Assembly: GCF_004799685.1 (NCBI RefSeq)
Contig: NZ_CP031311.1
Location: forward strand, 1-64,000
Length of the DNA: 64,000 nt
From: Halobellus limi
GTDB taxonomy: Archaea > Halobacteriota > Halobacteria > Halobacteriales > Haloferacaceae
Direction of reading: 5' to 3'
The notes beneath the pieces are model-generated. The model ran no database searches. It was not told where the DNA came from and worked only from the letters and a program-made list of their open reading frames with translations. Each line of letters opens with the position of its first letter. Positions within the stretch are counted from its first letter, which is position 1. Both the position numbers and the translations under genes were made by a program. Below are positions 47,867-56,922 of the stretch, in pieces.

Positions 47867-50206
47867 CTACTCCACGTCGACCGTTCTGGTCGCGCGAACG
47901 GGATGCAACGGCTCGCCCGGGAACGTCACCTCGACGACGAACTCCAGTTCTTCGGCGTTCGCGCCGAAGACGCCCACCGGGACCGAGAGCGAATCGGAGA
48001 GGTACGCCTCCTTCGTCGTCATCTCGACGTCGTTGACGGTCACGCGGACTCCCACGGCGGCGCCACCGCCCGCGTTGCGAACGGTGACCTCGCACATCTC
48101 GTTCTCGCCGGGCGCGATGTCGTCGGGGAACGAACCCCACGACACCTCGATGGCGGGGAAGTTCTCGGCGTTCTTCGCGATCCGCTCGGCGACGCCCGTC
48201 GAGAGCCCGGCGCGTTCGAGTTCGTCGGCCCCGGCGTCGACGACGTCGGCGGGGCTGTGGAGTCCGCCCGTCGCGAGCGACCGCGCCCGGTTCGGGCCGA
48301 TGCCGTCGACGGCGGTGAGGCCGACCGCCTCGCGCGGGACGCCGTGCTCGACGCGGGCCTCCACCCGGCGGGCGAGGTTCGCCGCCCGCGGTCCGGCGAA
48401 CTCTCCGAGGAACTCACGGAGCGCCGAGAGGAGTCGCAGGGCGTTCTGCCGGATGATCCAGGCGTCCGAGCGCAGGTCCGCGGGCGTGCTGTTGGCCATC
48501 CCGGCGTGGAGGATCGCGAGCACCTTCCGCGGGCCGTCCTCCAGCGTCGTCGACACGTCCGAGAGGACCGCGTCGACGGCGTCGGTCTCGGACTGCCGCG
48601 CGGAGACCGAGTGAAACTCCTCGGCACCGGCGACGGCCTCTAAGATACCGTCTGCGGAGATCTGCTCTCGCTCACAGAGGTCGTGGAAGCGCTCTGCGGT
48701 CTCCAGTCGGAGGTAGTACTTCGAGGCGAGGCGACCGAGCGCGGTGCCCCGAACCGAGAGGTCCTCGCCCATCTCGACGAAGCCGCGCGCGACGAGCGAT
48801 TCGAGCGTCTCCCGCACGCGCCCGCGGAGGTTCTCGAAGTCGTACGCCGCCGGCTTCGACTTCGCGCGCTGGTAGTAGAACGTCGTCTCCAGCCACGACA
48901 TCACGTCGTCGAGGTCACGGATCGTGCCCATCGCGATCTCGGCGTTGAGGTGGGAGTCCAGATCCTCGGCCAGCCGCGACTCGATCTCCTTGCCCTCCCG
49001 CAGGAGCTTCCGGTACTTGTCGGCGTCCGCGCGGTCGCAGACGACCCACCCGTAGCCGACGTCGTCGTAGCCGGGCCGGCCCGCGCGTCCGAGCATCTGG
49101 AGGATGTCCAGCGGCGAGATGTCGACTTCCCCCTCCAGGGGGTCGTGGTACTTCGTGTCGCGGATGACGACGCAGCGCGCCGGGAGGTTCACGCCCCACG
49201 CGAGCGTCGACGTCGAGAAGAGCAGCTGGATCTTCCCCTGCTTGAACCACTCCTCGACGCGGTCGCGGTCGTCCTTCGAGAGGCCGGCGTGGTGGAACGC
49301 GACGCCGTCGGGCGCGGCCTTGGCGAGTTCGTCGTCGTCGAGTTCCTTCGCGTCGGTGTGGAAGTCGTAGTCGCCGCGGGCGCCCATCGGGACGTCGCGC
49401 TTGGCGATCTCGTCTCGCGACTTGCCGGCGGCCCGCACCGCGTCCTGCCGCGAGGAGACGAACACGAGCGCCTGGCCGTCCTCGCGGATGTGCTCCTCCG
49501 CGAGGTCGAGCGCGCTGTAGAGCCGGCGGTACTTGTCGGCGAAGGCGTTGTCGCCGTGCGTGTACGTCTCCACGCCCGCGTGGAGGTCGACCGGGCGGTA
49601 CTCCTCGCCGAACTCGAAGGTCGTCTCCGGAACCGCGTCCAGCCACGCGGCGACGTCCTCGATGTTGGGCATCGTCGCCGAGAGCGCGACGACGCGCGGG
49701 TCGCAGATGCGGCGGAGCCGCGAGACGGTCACCTCGAGGACGCCGCCGCGGGTGTCCGAATCGAGGAGGTGGACCTCGTCGATGACGCAGCAGTCGACGT
49801 CGGCGACGAACGAGTAGCGCGCGGAGTCGTGCTTCCGCGTCGCCGAGTCGGTCTTCTCGGGCGTCATCACGAGGATGTCCGCGCGCTCGGCGCGTCGCGG
49901 GTTCAGGTCCCGCTCGCCGGTGACGACGTAGACCGAGTAGCCGAGGTCCTCGAAGCGCTCCCACTCCGATTCCTTCTCGTTGGTGAGCGCGCGCAGCGGG
50001 GCGATGAAGAGCGCCGTGCCGCCGCGGTCGAGCGTCCGGCAGATCGCGAGTTCCGCGAGCGCGGTCTTGCCCGACGCCGTCGGTGCGGCGGCGACGACGT
50101 TCTCGTCGCGTTCGAGGATCGCCGGCGCGGCCTCGCGCTGCATCCGGTTGAACTCCTCGAACCCGAAGGCGTCGGCGAACTCGGGGACGACCTCTGTGAC
50201 TTTCAC
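47867..50206 (-). CDS. Ski2-like (Hel308-related) DEAD/DEAH helicase
   Basis: A 779-residue superfamily 2 helicase. Motif I is APTASGKTA (Lys47), motif II is DEVH, motif III is SATMPN, motif IV-VI include HHAGLSKDDR and QMLGRAGRPGYD. A winged-helix domain and a helix-hairpin-helix (LTAVDGIGPNRARSLATGG) follow. A C-terminal beta-rich domain (CEVTVRNAGGGAAVGVRV) is extra. The enzyme unwinds nucleic acid, perhaps at stalled forks. The start is GTG at 50206. True Hel308 assignment is not certain. Confidence 0.85.
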   Translation of the reverse strand: MKVTEVVPEFADAFGFEEFNRMQREAAPAILERDENVVAAAPTASGKTALAELAICRTLDRGGTALFIAPLRALTNEKESEWERFEDLGYSVYVVTGERDLNPRRAERADILVMTPEKTDSATRKHDSARYSFVADVDCCVIDEVHLLDSDTRGGVLEVTVSRLRRICDPRVVALSATMPNIEDVAAWLDAVPETTFEFGEEYRPVDLHAGVETYTHGDNAFADKYRRLYSALDLAEEHIREDGQALVFVSSRQDAVRAAGKSRDEIAKRDVPMGARGDYDFHTDAKELDDDELAKAAPDGVAFHHAGLSKDDRDRVEEWFKQGKIQLLFSTSTLAWGVNLPARCVVIRDTKYHDPLEGEVDISPLDILQMLGRAGRPGYDDVGYGWVVCDRADADKYRKLLREGKEIESRLAEDLDSHLNAEIAMGTIRDLDDVMSWLETTFYYQRAKSKPAAYDFENLRGRVRETLESLVARGFVEMGEDLSVRGTALGRLASKYYLRLETAERFHDLCEREQISADGILEAVAGAEEFHSVSARQSETDAVDAVLSDVSTTLEDGPRKVLAILHAGMANSTPADLRSDAWIIRQNALRLLSALREFLGEFAGPRAANLARRVEARVEHGVPREAVGLTAVDGIGPNRARSLATGGLHSPADVVDAGADELERAGLSTGVAERIAKNAENFPAIEVSWGSFPDDIAPGENEMCEVTVRNAGGGAAVGVRVTVNDVEMTTKEAYLSDSLSVPVGVFGANAEELEFVVEVTFPGEPLHPVRATRTVDVE

Positions 50207-50375
50207 GCCTCGCACCCCCGATCGGGCGGCGAGAGAGCGACGCCCGTCGGAACGGGGCGGATCGGAGTCGGAGAGACCGGAGCGAAACGGGTCATACAGG
50301 AGGGGAGACCTCCGGCGGCAAAGTCGTTTCTCCATCGTCGCTCCCGTCGTGGTCCACCGCCTTCTTCGCCGGACG

Positions 50376-50717
50376 CTATTCCGAGGAACGCCGGCGCGGG
50401 AGGAGCTGCCCCCAGACGCGCTTGTCGAGCAACCGGACCGTCGTCGGCTCCTCGACCCTGACCTGACAGGAGAGCCGCGGGTAGCCGAACCGGCGCGCGG
50501 CCGCGTCGTGCCAGTGTGTCGGCTCCGGCGCGGGGTCGACCTCGACGGTGCAGGTCGCACACAGGCCGCGGCCGCCGCAGTTGGCGTGTCGCGAGACGGT
50601 CCCGTAGACGGGGAACCCCCGATCGACCAGCGCGTCGCGGAGGACCACGCCGCGTTCGACTTCGAGGACCGTCTCGTCGTCGCCGTCGAGGACCGTCAGC
50701 GGGACGAGATCGCCCAT
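50376..50717 (-). CDS. 2Fe-2S ferredoxin-like protein
   Basis: A 113-residue protein with cysteines at 47, 53, 56 and 84 (CGGRGLCATC, then LSCQV), the C-x5-C-x2-C...C spacing of adrenodoxin-type 2Fe-2S ferredoxins. The N-terminal beta region (VLDGDDETVLEVERG) fits. It is soluble and carries electrons; the partner enzyme is unknown. The next gene, divergent, is lipA (lipoyl synthase), which needs an electron donor; a link is speculative. Confidence 0.85.
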   Translation of the reverse strand: MGDLVPLTVLDGDDETVLEVERGVVLRDALVDRGFPVYGTVSRHANCGGRGLCATCTVEVDPAPEPTHWHDAAARRFGYPRLSCQVRVEEPTTVRLLDKRVWGQLLPRRRSSE

Positions 50718-51154
50718 ACGACCGCGTCGGTCGCCCGGGTTCTCAGTCTACTGGCCGCCGGGCGGTCGTCGACGCTTGGACTGCCGGAATTCGACTCACG
50801 GACGCGCGGCGAGAGTTTATTACAGAGGGCGGGACCAGCACCCCCGTGATCTGACAGCCACCCCGCGTCGGGCAGCGGTCGTTCGGCACGTCGGCGCGGG
50901 GTGACGGTGTGAGGGGTCATCGTCGTGCGGGTGCCGACTGTTCGCCAAAATCGCGAGTCCGACCGTCGGCGTTAGATGCGCATCGCCCGGCTCCCGCGAG
51001 CGACTGCTACCCGGATCCGGCGCGGGCGGGAGTCCCGCGAAACGAGCGGGGGCTTCCGAAGTCATCTCTGTCACGCTCATCCGTTCACCGACAGCATCGA
51101 CTCGATGCTGCTAGTAACCCGCAGGCTTTTGCTCGCCCGCTCGAAGGGGAAAAC
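50718..51154. other. Divergent intergenic region before lipA
   Basis: These 437 bases between the ferredoxin gene and lipA contain no gene that I can support. GC content is close to the genome average, and no clear TATA box could be assigned to lipA. The stretch immediately before the ATG (GAAGGGGAAAAC) is purine-rich and could help translation. Confidence 0.35.
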
Positions 51155-52087
51155 ATGAGCGGGAGGCAGAAGCCGGACTGGCTGAAGATGCGTCCGCCGT
51201 CGGGACGGCAGTTCACCGACATCAAGGAGACGCTCCGCGACCGCGACCTCCACACGGTCTGTGAGGAGGCGAACTGCCCGAACATGGGCGAGTGCTGGAG
51301 CGGCCGCAACGGCCCGGGAACGGCGACGTTTATGTTGATGGGCGATCGCTGCTCGCGAGGCTGTAACTTCTGCGACGTCGAGACCGGCGGGATGGAGGCG
51401 CTCGATCCCGAGGAACCGTCGAACGTCGCCGACGCCGTCGCGGAGATCGGGCTGGACTACGTCGTCTTGACCTCCGTCGACCGCGACGACCTCCCGGACC
51501 AGGGCGCGGGACACTTCGCGCGGACGATCCGCGAGATCAAAGAGCGCGATCCGGGGATCCTCGTGGAGGTGCTCATCCCCGACTTCCAGGGCGAGCCCGA
51601 GCTGGTTGGGAAGATCATCGACGCCGGACCGGACGTGATCGCGCACAACATCGAGACCGTCGAACGCCTGCAGTGGCCCGTGCGCGACCGCCGCGCCGAC
51701 TACGAGCAGTCGCTGTCGGTGCTCGAACAGGTGTCCGAGGAGTCCGAGGTCTACACGAAGACCTCCATCATGCTCGGCCTCGGCGAGTACGACCACGAGA
51801 TCTACCAGACGCTCTCGGACCTGCGGGAGGCCGACGTCGACGTCGTCACGCTGGGGCAGTACCTCCAGCCCTCGCGGTCGCACCTGGACGTCTTCGAGTA
51901 CGTCCACCCCGACGCCTTCGAGACGTGGCGGCGGGTGGCCGAGGAGGAACTCGGCTTCCTCTACTGCGCGTCGGGACCGATGGTCCGCTCGTCGTACAAG
52001 GCCGGCGAGCTGTTCGTCGACGCCGTGCTCCGGGAGGGCAAGAGCGTCGCGGACGCGCGGCAGCGAGCGCGGACGGCGGGCGACTGA
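51155..52087 (+). CDS. lipA: Lipoyl synthase
   Basis: A 310-residue radical SAM enzyme inserting two sulfurs into octanoyl groups to form lipoyl cofactor. The auxiliary cluster is CEEANCPNMGEC (Cys36, 41, 47). The SAM cluster is CSRGCNFC (Cys66, 70, 73). LTSVDRDDLPDQGA and the late VRSSYKAGELF (RSSY, Ser ligand) are present. Length is normal. The starting ATG is at MSGRQKPDWLK. Confidence 0.95.
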   Translation: MSGRQKPDWLKMRPPSGRQFTDIKETLRDRDLHTVCEEANCPNMGECWSGRNGPGTATFMLMGDRCSRGCNFCDVETGGMEALDPEEPSNVADAVAEIGLDYVVLTSVDRDDLPDQGAGHFARTIREIKERDPGILVEVLIPDFQGEPELVGKIIDAGPDVIAHNIETVERLQWPVRDRRADYEQSLSVLEQVSEESEVYTKTSIMLGLGEYDHEIYQTLSDLREADVDVVTLGQYLQPSRSHLDVFEYVHPDAFETWRRVAEEELGFLYCASGPMVRSSYKAGELFVDAVLREGKSVADARQRARTAGD

Positions 52088-52129
52088 CCGCGCAAAAGCT
52101 ATCACGCCGCGGGAGCCTATCCCCCGGAA

Positions 52130-52771
52130 ATGGGATTCATCGCGGAGTACACCATCGATTCGCCGGTGATGGAGGAGACCCACGACCGCGTCCCCGAGGC
52201 GGTCCTAGAGATGGAGGACCTCCAGATCCTCCAAGACGGGCAGGCGAAGTACGTCTTCTGGGTCAGTAACGTCGATCCGGAGACGTTCGAGGCGGCCTTG
52301 TCCGACGATCCCTCCGTCGCGGAGTTCGCGGTTCTCACGAGCATCGGAGATCGGTCGCTGTACCGCGTGAACTTCACGTCCGAGGCGAGACGGAAGATGA
52401 CCTACCCGGAGGCCTCGAACTTCGATATCGTCTTTCTGGGCGCTCACTCGACCAACGAAGGCGTTCACTTCCGCTCACAGGTCCCGACGCGGGACGCGCT
52501 CTACTCGTTTCGCGAGCGCTGTCGAGAGCTGGGTATCCCGTTCAAACTCGACAGCATCTACCAGGAGGGCAACAGCGATGCGCTCGACCAGTACGGACTC
52601 ACCGACGCACAGCGTGAGGCGTTGGTGTTGGCGCACGAACGCGGATACTTCGAACCAACTCGGAAGGCCTCTCTGGAGGAGATCGCCTCGGATCTCTCGA
52701 TCTCTCGGCAGGCGCTCGCCGGACGGCTCCGCCGGGGACACGCCCAACTCATCGAGAGCACGCTGTTGTGA
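52130..52771 (+). CDS. Bat/HTH-10-type regulator
   Basis: A 213-residue protein with an N-terminal sensory-type region (EYTIDSPVMEETHDRVPEAVLEME in two parts) and a C-terminal HTH-10 domain (LTDAQREALVLAHERGYFEPTRKASLEEIASDLSIS, given by ends 157-192). This domain is typical of bacterio-opsin activator proteins and many haloarchaeal transcription factors. The target genes are unknown. It starts 43 bases after lipA on the same strand and might share its transcript. Confidence 0.88.
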   Translation: MGFIAEYTIDSPVMEETHDRVPEAVLEMEDLQILQDGQAKYVFWVSNVDPETFEAALSDDPSVAEFAVLTSIGDRSLYRVNFTSEARRKMTYPEASNFDIVFLGAHSTNEGVHFRSQVPTRDALYSFRERCRELGIPFKLDSIYQEGNSDALDQYGLTDAQREALVLAHERGYFEPTRKASLEEIASDLSISRQALAGRLRRGHAQLIESTLL

Positions 52772-52911
52772 GCGGTCGGACCTCGGAGTTCGCGACGGGG
52801 TCGAAACGAGGTAATAAAACATTACATAGTAAAGAGGTAGTGTAAGGTGTGCGTCACTCCTTCGGATAGACAGCCAGAGTGTGTGATACGATCGCACTCG
52901 AACGCACCAAA

Positions 52912-53742
52912 ATGAGCAACTCACCGCTGACACAGATTCGCGACGACAAGAGCGCTCGATCGCCGATTCCGAAGGCGATGATTCACAAACGGATCCTCAG
53001 CGTGGCCGAGAGAGACCCGAACGCGACTGTCGGGGAGTTGTCGAGGTCGGTGAGCGGCGCTCGACCCGATCTCGTAGAGCGGGTTCTCGAGGAGTACGGC
53101 GATCCGGGCGACCGAGGAACCGAGACGGAGCGCGGAGGCGTTGCCGTCGACGCGGCAGGGGAGACCGACGGGATCGAGACGCTGGACTCCCCGGTCGTGG
53201 ACGCGGAGCGAGCCGACTCTCGAACGGACGCGGAGCGAGCCGACCCCGAGGCCGACGCGGCCGCGACGACCGCGACCGCGGAAGTGGAAGACGAACAGGA
53301 GCGGGAGCTGAGCGCCGAACAGTACGAGATCCTCGCGGCGATCCGAGAGCACCCGAACGCGACGCAGCGGGACCTCGCAGACCTCGTGGGCGTGAGCTGT
53401 GCGACGATCAACCGGCGGGTCAACTCCATCGAGGGATTCGAGTGGGACGAGCGAGCGGCGTTCGCGACGTCGGCACTCGACGGGGAGGAGCGACGACGCT
53501 CGGACGGGACGCAGGACGGAGCAGGGTCGCCGTTACCCGGGACGGGCGACCAGTCCGAGGCGGGGTCGGTCGAGAGACAGGAGAGAGACGGGTTCCAGAC
53601 GGCGGGTACCGGGGAGATCGGGGAAAGCCTCTTCGGCGACGTCGAACTGACGCACAAAGTCGTTCACGCGTGTATGGCCTCGGACCGGATCACGGAGGCC
53701 GAAGAGATGAAGATTCTGCGTGCGGTCCTCGAGTGCCGATAG
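52912..53742 (+). CDS. Winged-HTH protein with long acidic linker
   Basis: A 276-residue protein with two ordered parts separated by Glu/Asp/Ala-rich low-complexity sequence. The first, residues 12-55, is PKAMIHKRILSVAERDPNATVGELSRS, a helix-turn-helix-like fold. The second, residues 138-190, is a typical winged HTH (EILAAIREHPNATQRDLADLVGVSCATINRRV). The C-terminal segment (ELTHKVVHACMASDRITEAEEMKIL) is helical. It may be a two-HTH regulator. An inverted repeat GTAAT-AAAAC-ATTAC lies at 52811-52825, in the promoter region. The start is the Met at MSNSPLTQIRDD. Confidence 0.75.
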   Translation: MSNSPLTQIRDDKSARSPIPKAMIHKRILSVAERDPNATVGELSRSVSGARPDLVERVLEEYGDPGDRGTETERGGVAVDAAGETDGIETLDSPVVDAERADSRTDAERADPEADAAATTATAEVEDEQERELSAEQYEILAAIREHPNATQRDLADLVGVSCATINRRVNSIEGFEWDERAAFATSALDGEERRRSDGTQDGAGSPLPGTGDQSEAGSVERQERDGFQTAGTGEIGESLFGDVELTHKVVHACMASDRITEAEEMKILRAVLECR

Positions 53743-53885
53743 GCACGGGTGGGGAAACGCCGAAATAGACGTTGTCGGCCCCGGCTATATCGAAGGGAGT
53801 GGCCGCCGAGTGAGGTCGCGGTCGAATCTGAGGGAGTGAATCGATCGCACGGGCGTTTTTGTATCCCAAACCGGGACGTGCAGCC

Positions 53886-54299
53886 ATGATCTCGACGGGC
53901 ATCGCGCTGGCGCTCGGAGCGTTGCTACTGTTCGGCGGCTGGGCGGTGACCGCGGGGCTCGCGACGCGGTCCGTGTCGGCCGTCAACGCCGTCTTTCTCT
54001 CCTACGTGGCGAGCATCGGAATAGCCGGCGCGTACGTCCTCCTCGCGAGGCGGCCGATCACCGGGACGCGGACGGACGTGGGCTTCGCCCTCGCTTCGGG
54101 CGTGTTTCTCACGGCGGGGAGCATCAGCTTCTACGCGGCGCTCACGCGGGGCAATATGGCGATCGTCTCCGCCGTCGCCGCGCTGTACTTCGTCGTGCCG
54201 GCGTTCGTCGGCGTCGTCTATCTTGACGTCGCGCTCAGCGCCGCGAACGCGGTCGGACTGGCGCTCGCCGTCGTCGCCGTCGTGCTGATCGCGCTGTGA
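53886..54299 (+). CDS. EamA-like half transporter
   Basis: A 137-residue protein with four or five hydrophobic segments: GIALALGALLLFGGWAV, AVFLSYVASIG, GFALASGVFLTAGS, and YFVVPAFVGVVYLDVALSAANAVGLALAVVAVVLIAL (given by ends). Size and pattern fit single EamA/EmrE-type repeats that form dimeric transporters. Substrate unknown. It lies 143 bases after the HTH gene. Confidence 0.8.
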   Translation: MISTGIALALGALLLFGGWAVTAGLATRSVSAVNAVFLSYVASIGIAGAYVLLARRPITGTRTDVGFALASGVFLTAGSISFYAALTRGNMAIVSAVAALYFVVPAFVGVVYLDVALSAANAVGLALAVVAVVLIAL

Positions 54300-54362
54300 T
54301 CGGCGGTCGGAAGCCGCCGCAGTCCCCACACGGCTTTGACCCCGGAGACCGGAGTCCGCCAT

Positions 54363-55256
54363 ATGCCCGGAATGGACGAGGAGACGGCCGAACTGATCCA
54401 GTCGGTGCGGCGCGACCCGCAGCGGAAGGCGCTCGTCTCTCACCTCGCGGACGGCCCGAAGGCCGTGAAGAGCGGTTCCGACACCGCCGCGAACGCGGAC
54501 ACCGAGGCCCTTCTCGCGGAGTTGGTCGATGAGGGGATCGTCGAGCGCGACGGGGAGGCGTACGCCCTCACCGACTTCGGCGAGCGGGTCCACGAGTACG
54601 CCACGCGCGAGTGGAACCCCTCGAACGAGGGGACGAAGCGCGCGGCGACGTTCGATACCCTCGCCGACTGCGAGTGGCACTGTTCGGCGTGTGAACTCCC
54701 CAGTTCCCAGCCCGCGAAGGACATCCAGATGCTCCGCAAGGAGGGCTTCGAGTTCGTCCAGAACACCGGGCAGGGCCAGGGCGATTACCGTCACTGCGAG
54801 AACTGCGAGGACACGACCTTTCACAGAAAGCTCAAGTACCCGTTCCCGACCCAGAAGTCGATCACGCGGCAGGAGATGCCCGCCTCGTTCAAGCGCCGCG
54901 TTCGCGACCTCTACGGCGGCCGCGACGCGTTCGACGGCTCCTCGCCGAGCACGACCCTGGAGGTCGACCACCGCGTGCCCGAGGTCCGGTGGGAGGAGTC
55001 TGAGAACTACGACTACGAGTCGATGAGCGACGAGGAGGTCCGCGAACACTTCCAGATCCTCACGCGGACGCACAACCTCCTGAAGAGCCGGAAGTGCGAG
55101 GCGTGCGTCGAGAGCGGGGAGCGACCGCCGTTTATGCAGATCGAATACTACTACGAGGGAGGCCAGAAGTACGAGGAGGAGGTCGGCTGCGTGGGGTGCG
55201 GCTGGTACAACCCCCACGAGTGGCGGGCGTCGTTGCAGGCGGAACTGGACGGGTAG
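54363..55256 (+). CDS. HNH nuclease-like protein with N-terminal HTH
   Basis: A 297-residue protein. Residues 15-80 form a winged HTH (PQRKALVSHLADGPKAVK and ALTDFGERVHEYA). Several zinc pairs follow (Cys107/110, 145/148, 245/248, 276/279). Between them is the HNH-type region LEVDHRVPEVRW (His203) with THNLLKSRKCEAC (Asn238). Such proteins are often restriction enzymes; the DNA-binding plus HNH layout fits. The C5-cytosine methyltransferase at 58.3 kb could be its partner, but the two are separated by the codBA pair. The function is inferred, not shown. Confidence 0.7.
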   Translation: MPGMDEETAELIQSVRRDPQRKALVSHLADGPKAVKSGSDTAANADTEALLAELVDEGIVERDGEAYALTDFGERVHEYATREWNPSNEGTKRAATFDTLADCEWHCSACELPSSQPAKDIQMLRKEGFEFVQNTGQGQGDYRHCENCEDTTFHRKLKYPFPTQKSITRQEMPASFKRRVRDLYGGRDAFDGSSPSTTLEVDHRVPEVRWEESENYDYESMSDEEVREHFQILTRTHNLLKSRKCEACVESGERPPFMQIEYYYEGGQKYEEEVGCVGCGWYNPHEWRASLQAELDG

Positions 55257-55273
55257 CTATCGGAACCGACAGC

Positions 55274-56668
55274 TCAGAGCCGCTCCGCGTCGGGGTCGAC
55301 GTCGTGGCCGTCGACGATCCCGTTCGCTTCGAGGAGGTAGTAGAGCGCGACGTGCGCGAGGAACGCGGCGACGAGTCCGTTCAGCGCCGCCCCGACGGGG
55401 CCCGGAATCACCTGCGGGGCCGCGAGGCCCGGAACGACCTGTCCGGCCGTGAGCACGGCGACGACCGCCCCGACGGCGTAGGCGAGAACGCCGGTCCAGC
55501 GGACGCTCGCGAAGCGGACGTCCTCCATCTTCGGGACGCGCATCCGCCAGCACAGCAGGAAGTCGGCGATGACGACCCCGCCGAGCGGTGGCACGTACTG
55601 ACCGAGCGTCGACAGCCACGGGATGAGGAGGCTGTCGGCGCCGACCAGTGCGAGGACGATCCCGATCGCCCCGCCGGCCAGGATGAACGGGCGCTTGCGG
55701 TCGAACTCGAAGGCCTCGCTGCCGGCGACGCCGAAGGCGTAGGCGGCGTTGTCGTTCGTCGTCCAGATGTTGAGGATCAACGCGAGGAGGCCGACCGCCG
55801 CGAGCCCCTGCGCCGCGAGCACCTCGTAGAGGTCGCCGGCGGGCGTGACGTCGTAGACCGACCCGCCGACGGCACCGGAGAGGAAGAGGAAGCCGTTCCC
55901 GACGAGGAACGCGATGAGGCCGGCCCAGAACCCGACGCGGGTGCTGCTCGCGAAGCGCGCCCAGTTCGGGGCCTGCGTGCCGCCGCTGATGAACGTCCCC
56001 ACGACGATGGTGACGGCGGCGGCGAAGCCCATCTCGCTGCCGCTCGCGCCGCCGAAGAGCCCCGAGAGGCCGCCGACGTCCCCCACGGCGATGAAGATCG
56101 AGAGGAGGCCAACGACGACCAGGATCGGCACGGCCACGAGCGAGAGCCGCTCCATCCCCTCGTAGCCGAAGTACGCGGTCGCGAGGTGCAGGATCCCCCA
56201 GATCAGGATGAGCGCCGCGGTGAACGTCGGGGTGTTCAGATCGAAAAACGTCGCTGTCGGGATCGCGACCATCGGAATCGTGACGCCGAACCAGCCGACC
56301 TGCGTGCCGCCGAGGATGAGGTCTGCGAACTTCGCGCCCCAACTGCCGAAACTGTACCGCGCGAGGAGGACGGTCGTCAGCCCGGCCTTCGCGGCGATGC
56401 CGCACAGCGTCGCGACGTAGACGCCGAGGATCGCGTAGCCGGCGGCCATCGCCGTCAGCATCGGACCGAAGCCCATCGCCGCGCCGACCTCGGCACCGGC
56501 CCAGAGCGTGCCGGCGAAGAACACGAACCCGAGGAGGACGGCAGAGATGCTCACCAGGCCCTTCCGCTCGTCGCCGGGAACGTGATCGAGCGGGTAGTCG
56601 GGATCGGGAAGTTCCTCGTCGCCGAACACGAACCGTCGCCACGCGGGCGTGTCGTCTTCTGTTGCCAT
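55274..56668 (-). CDS. codB: Cytosine permease (nucleobase:cation symporter-1)
   Basis: A 464-residue membrane protein with about 12 membrane segments, starting MATEDDTPAWRRF. The NCS1 pattern LLARYSFGSWGAKF and ISGGTQAPNWARFASS is present, together with WTTNDNAAYAFG. It imports cytosine with a cation. It is divergently transcribed from codA, with about 250 bases between. An upstream in-frame extension is ignored because the polar N-terminus at MATEDD fits the family. Confidence 0.88.
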   Translation of the reverse strand: MATEDDTPAWRRFVFGDEELPDPDYPLDHVPGDERKGLVSISAVLLGFVFFAGTLWAGAEVGAAMGFGPMLTAMAAGYAILGVYVATLCGIAAKAGLTTVLLARYSFGSWGAKFADLILGGTQVGWFGVTIPMVAIPTATFFDLNTPTFTAALILIWGILHLATAYFGYEGMERLSLVAVPILVVVGLLSIFIAVGDVGGLSGLFGGASGSEMGFAAAVTIVVGTFISGGTQAPNWARFASSTRVGFWAGLIAFLVGNGFLFLSGAVGGSVYDVTPAGDLYEVLAAQGLAAVGLLALILNIWTTNDNAAYAFGVAGSEAFEFDRKRPFILAGGAIGIVLALVGADSLLIPWLSTLGQYVPPLGGVVIADFLLCWRMRVPKMEDVRFASVRWTGVLAYAVGAVVAVLTAGQVVPGLAAPQVIPGPVGAALNGLVAAFLAHVALYYLLEANGIVDGHDVDPDAERL

Positions 56669-56922
56669 CGATTTCGGCTCACCGTCCGATTGTATAGTAA
56701 TTGTGGATCCTGCCCACATTTGTGACGAACGGGATCGATGCGTCCGTCTTTCCGGGCAGTTCGATTGACATCTACGGGGGATGAATAGATCCCATTCGAA
56801 TCTTTGCACGTCCGGGATCGATCAGACCATCACCCGGTCCGAGCCGGCGTTCGGGGACCGAGAGCGAACGCGTGGTTCCGGTTACCCAAAGCTGAAGCGT
56901 CGTTGCGGCCTCTGCTCGCGAT

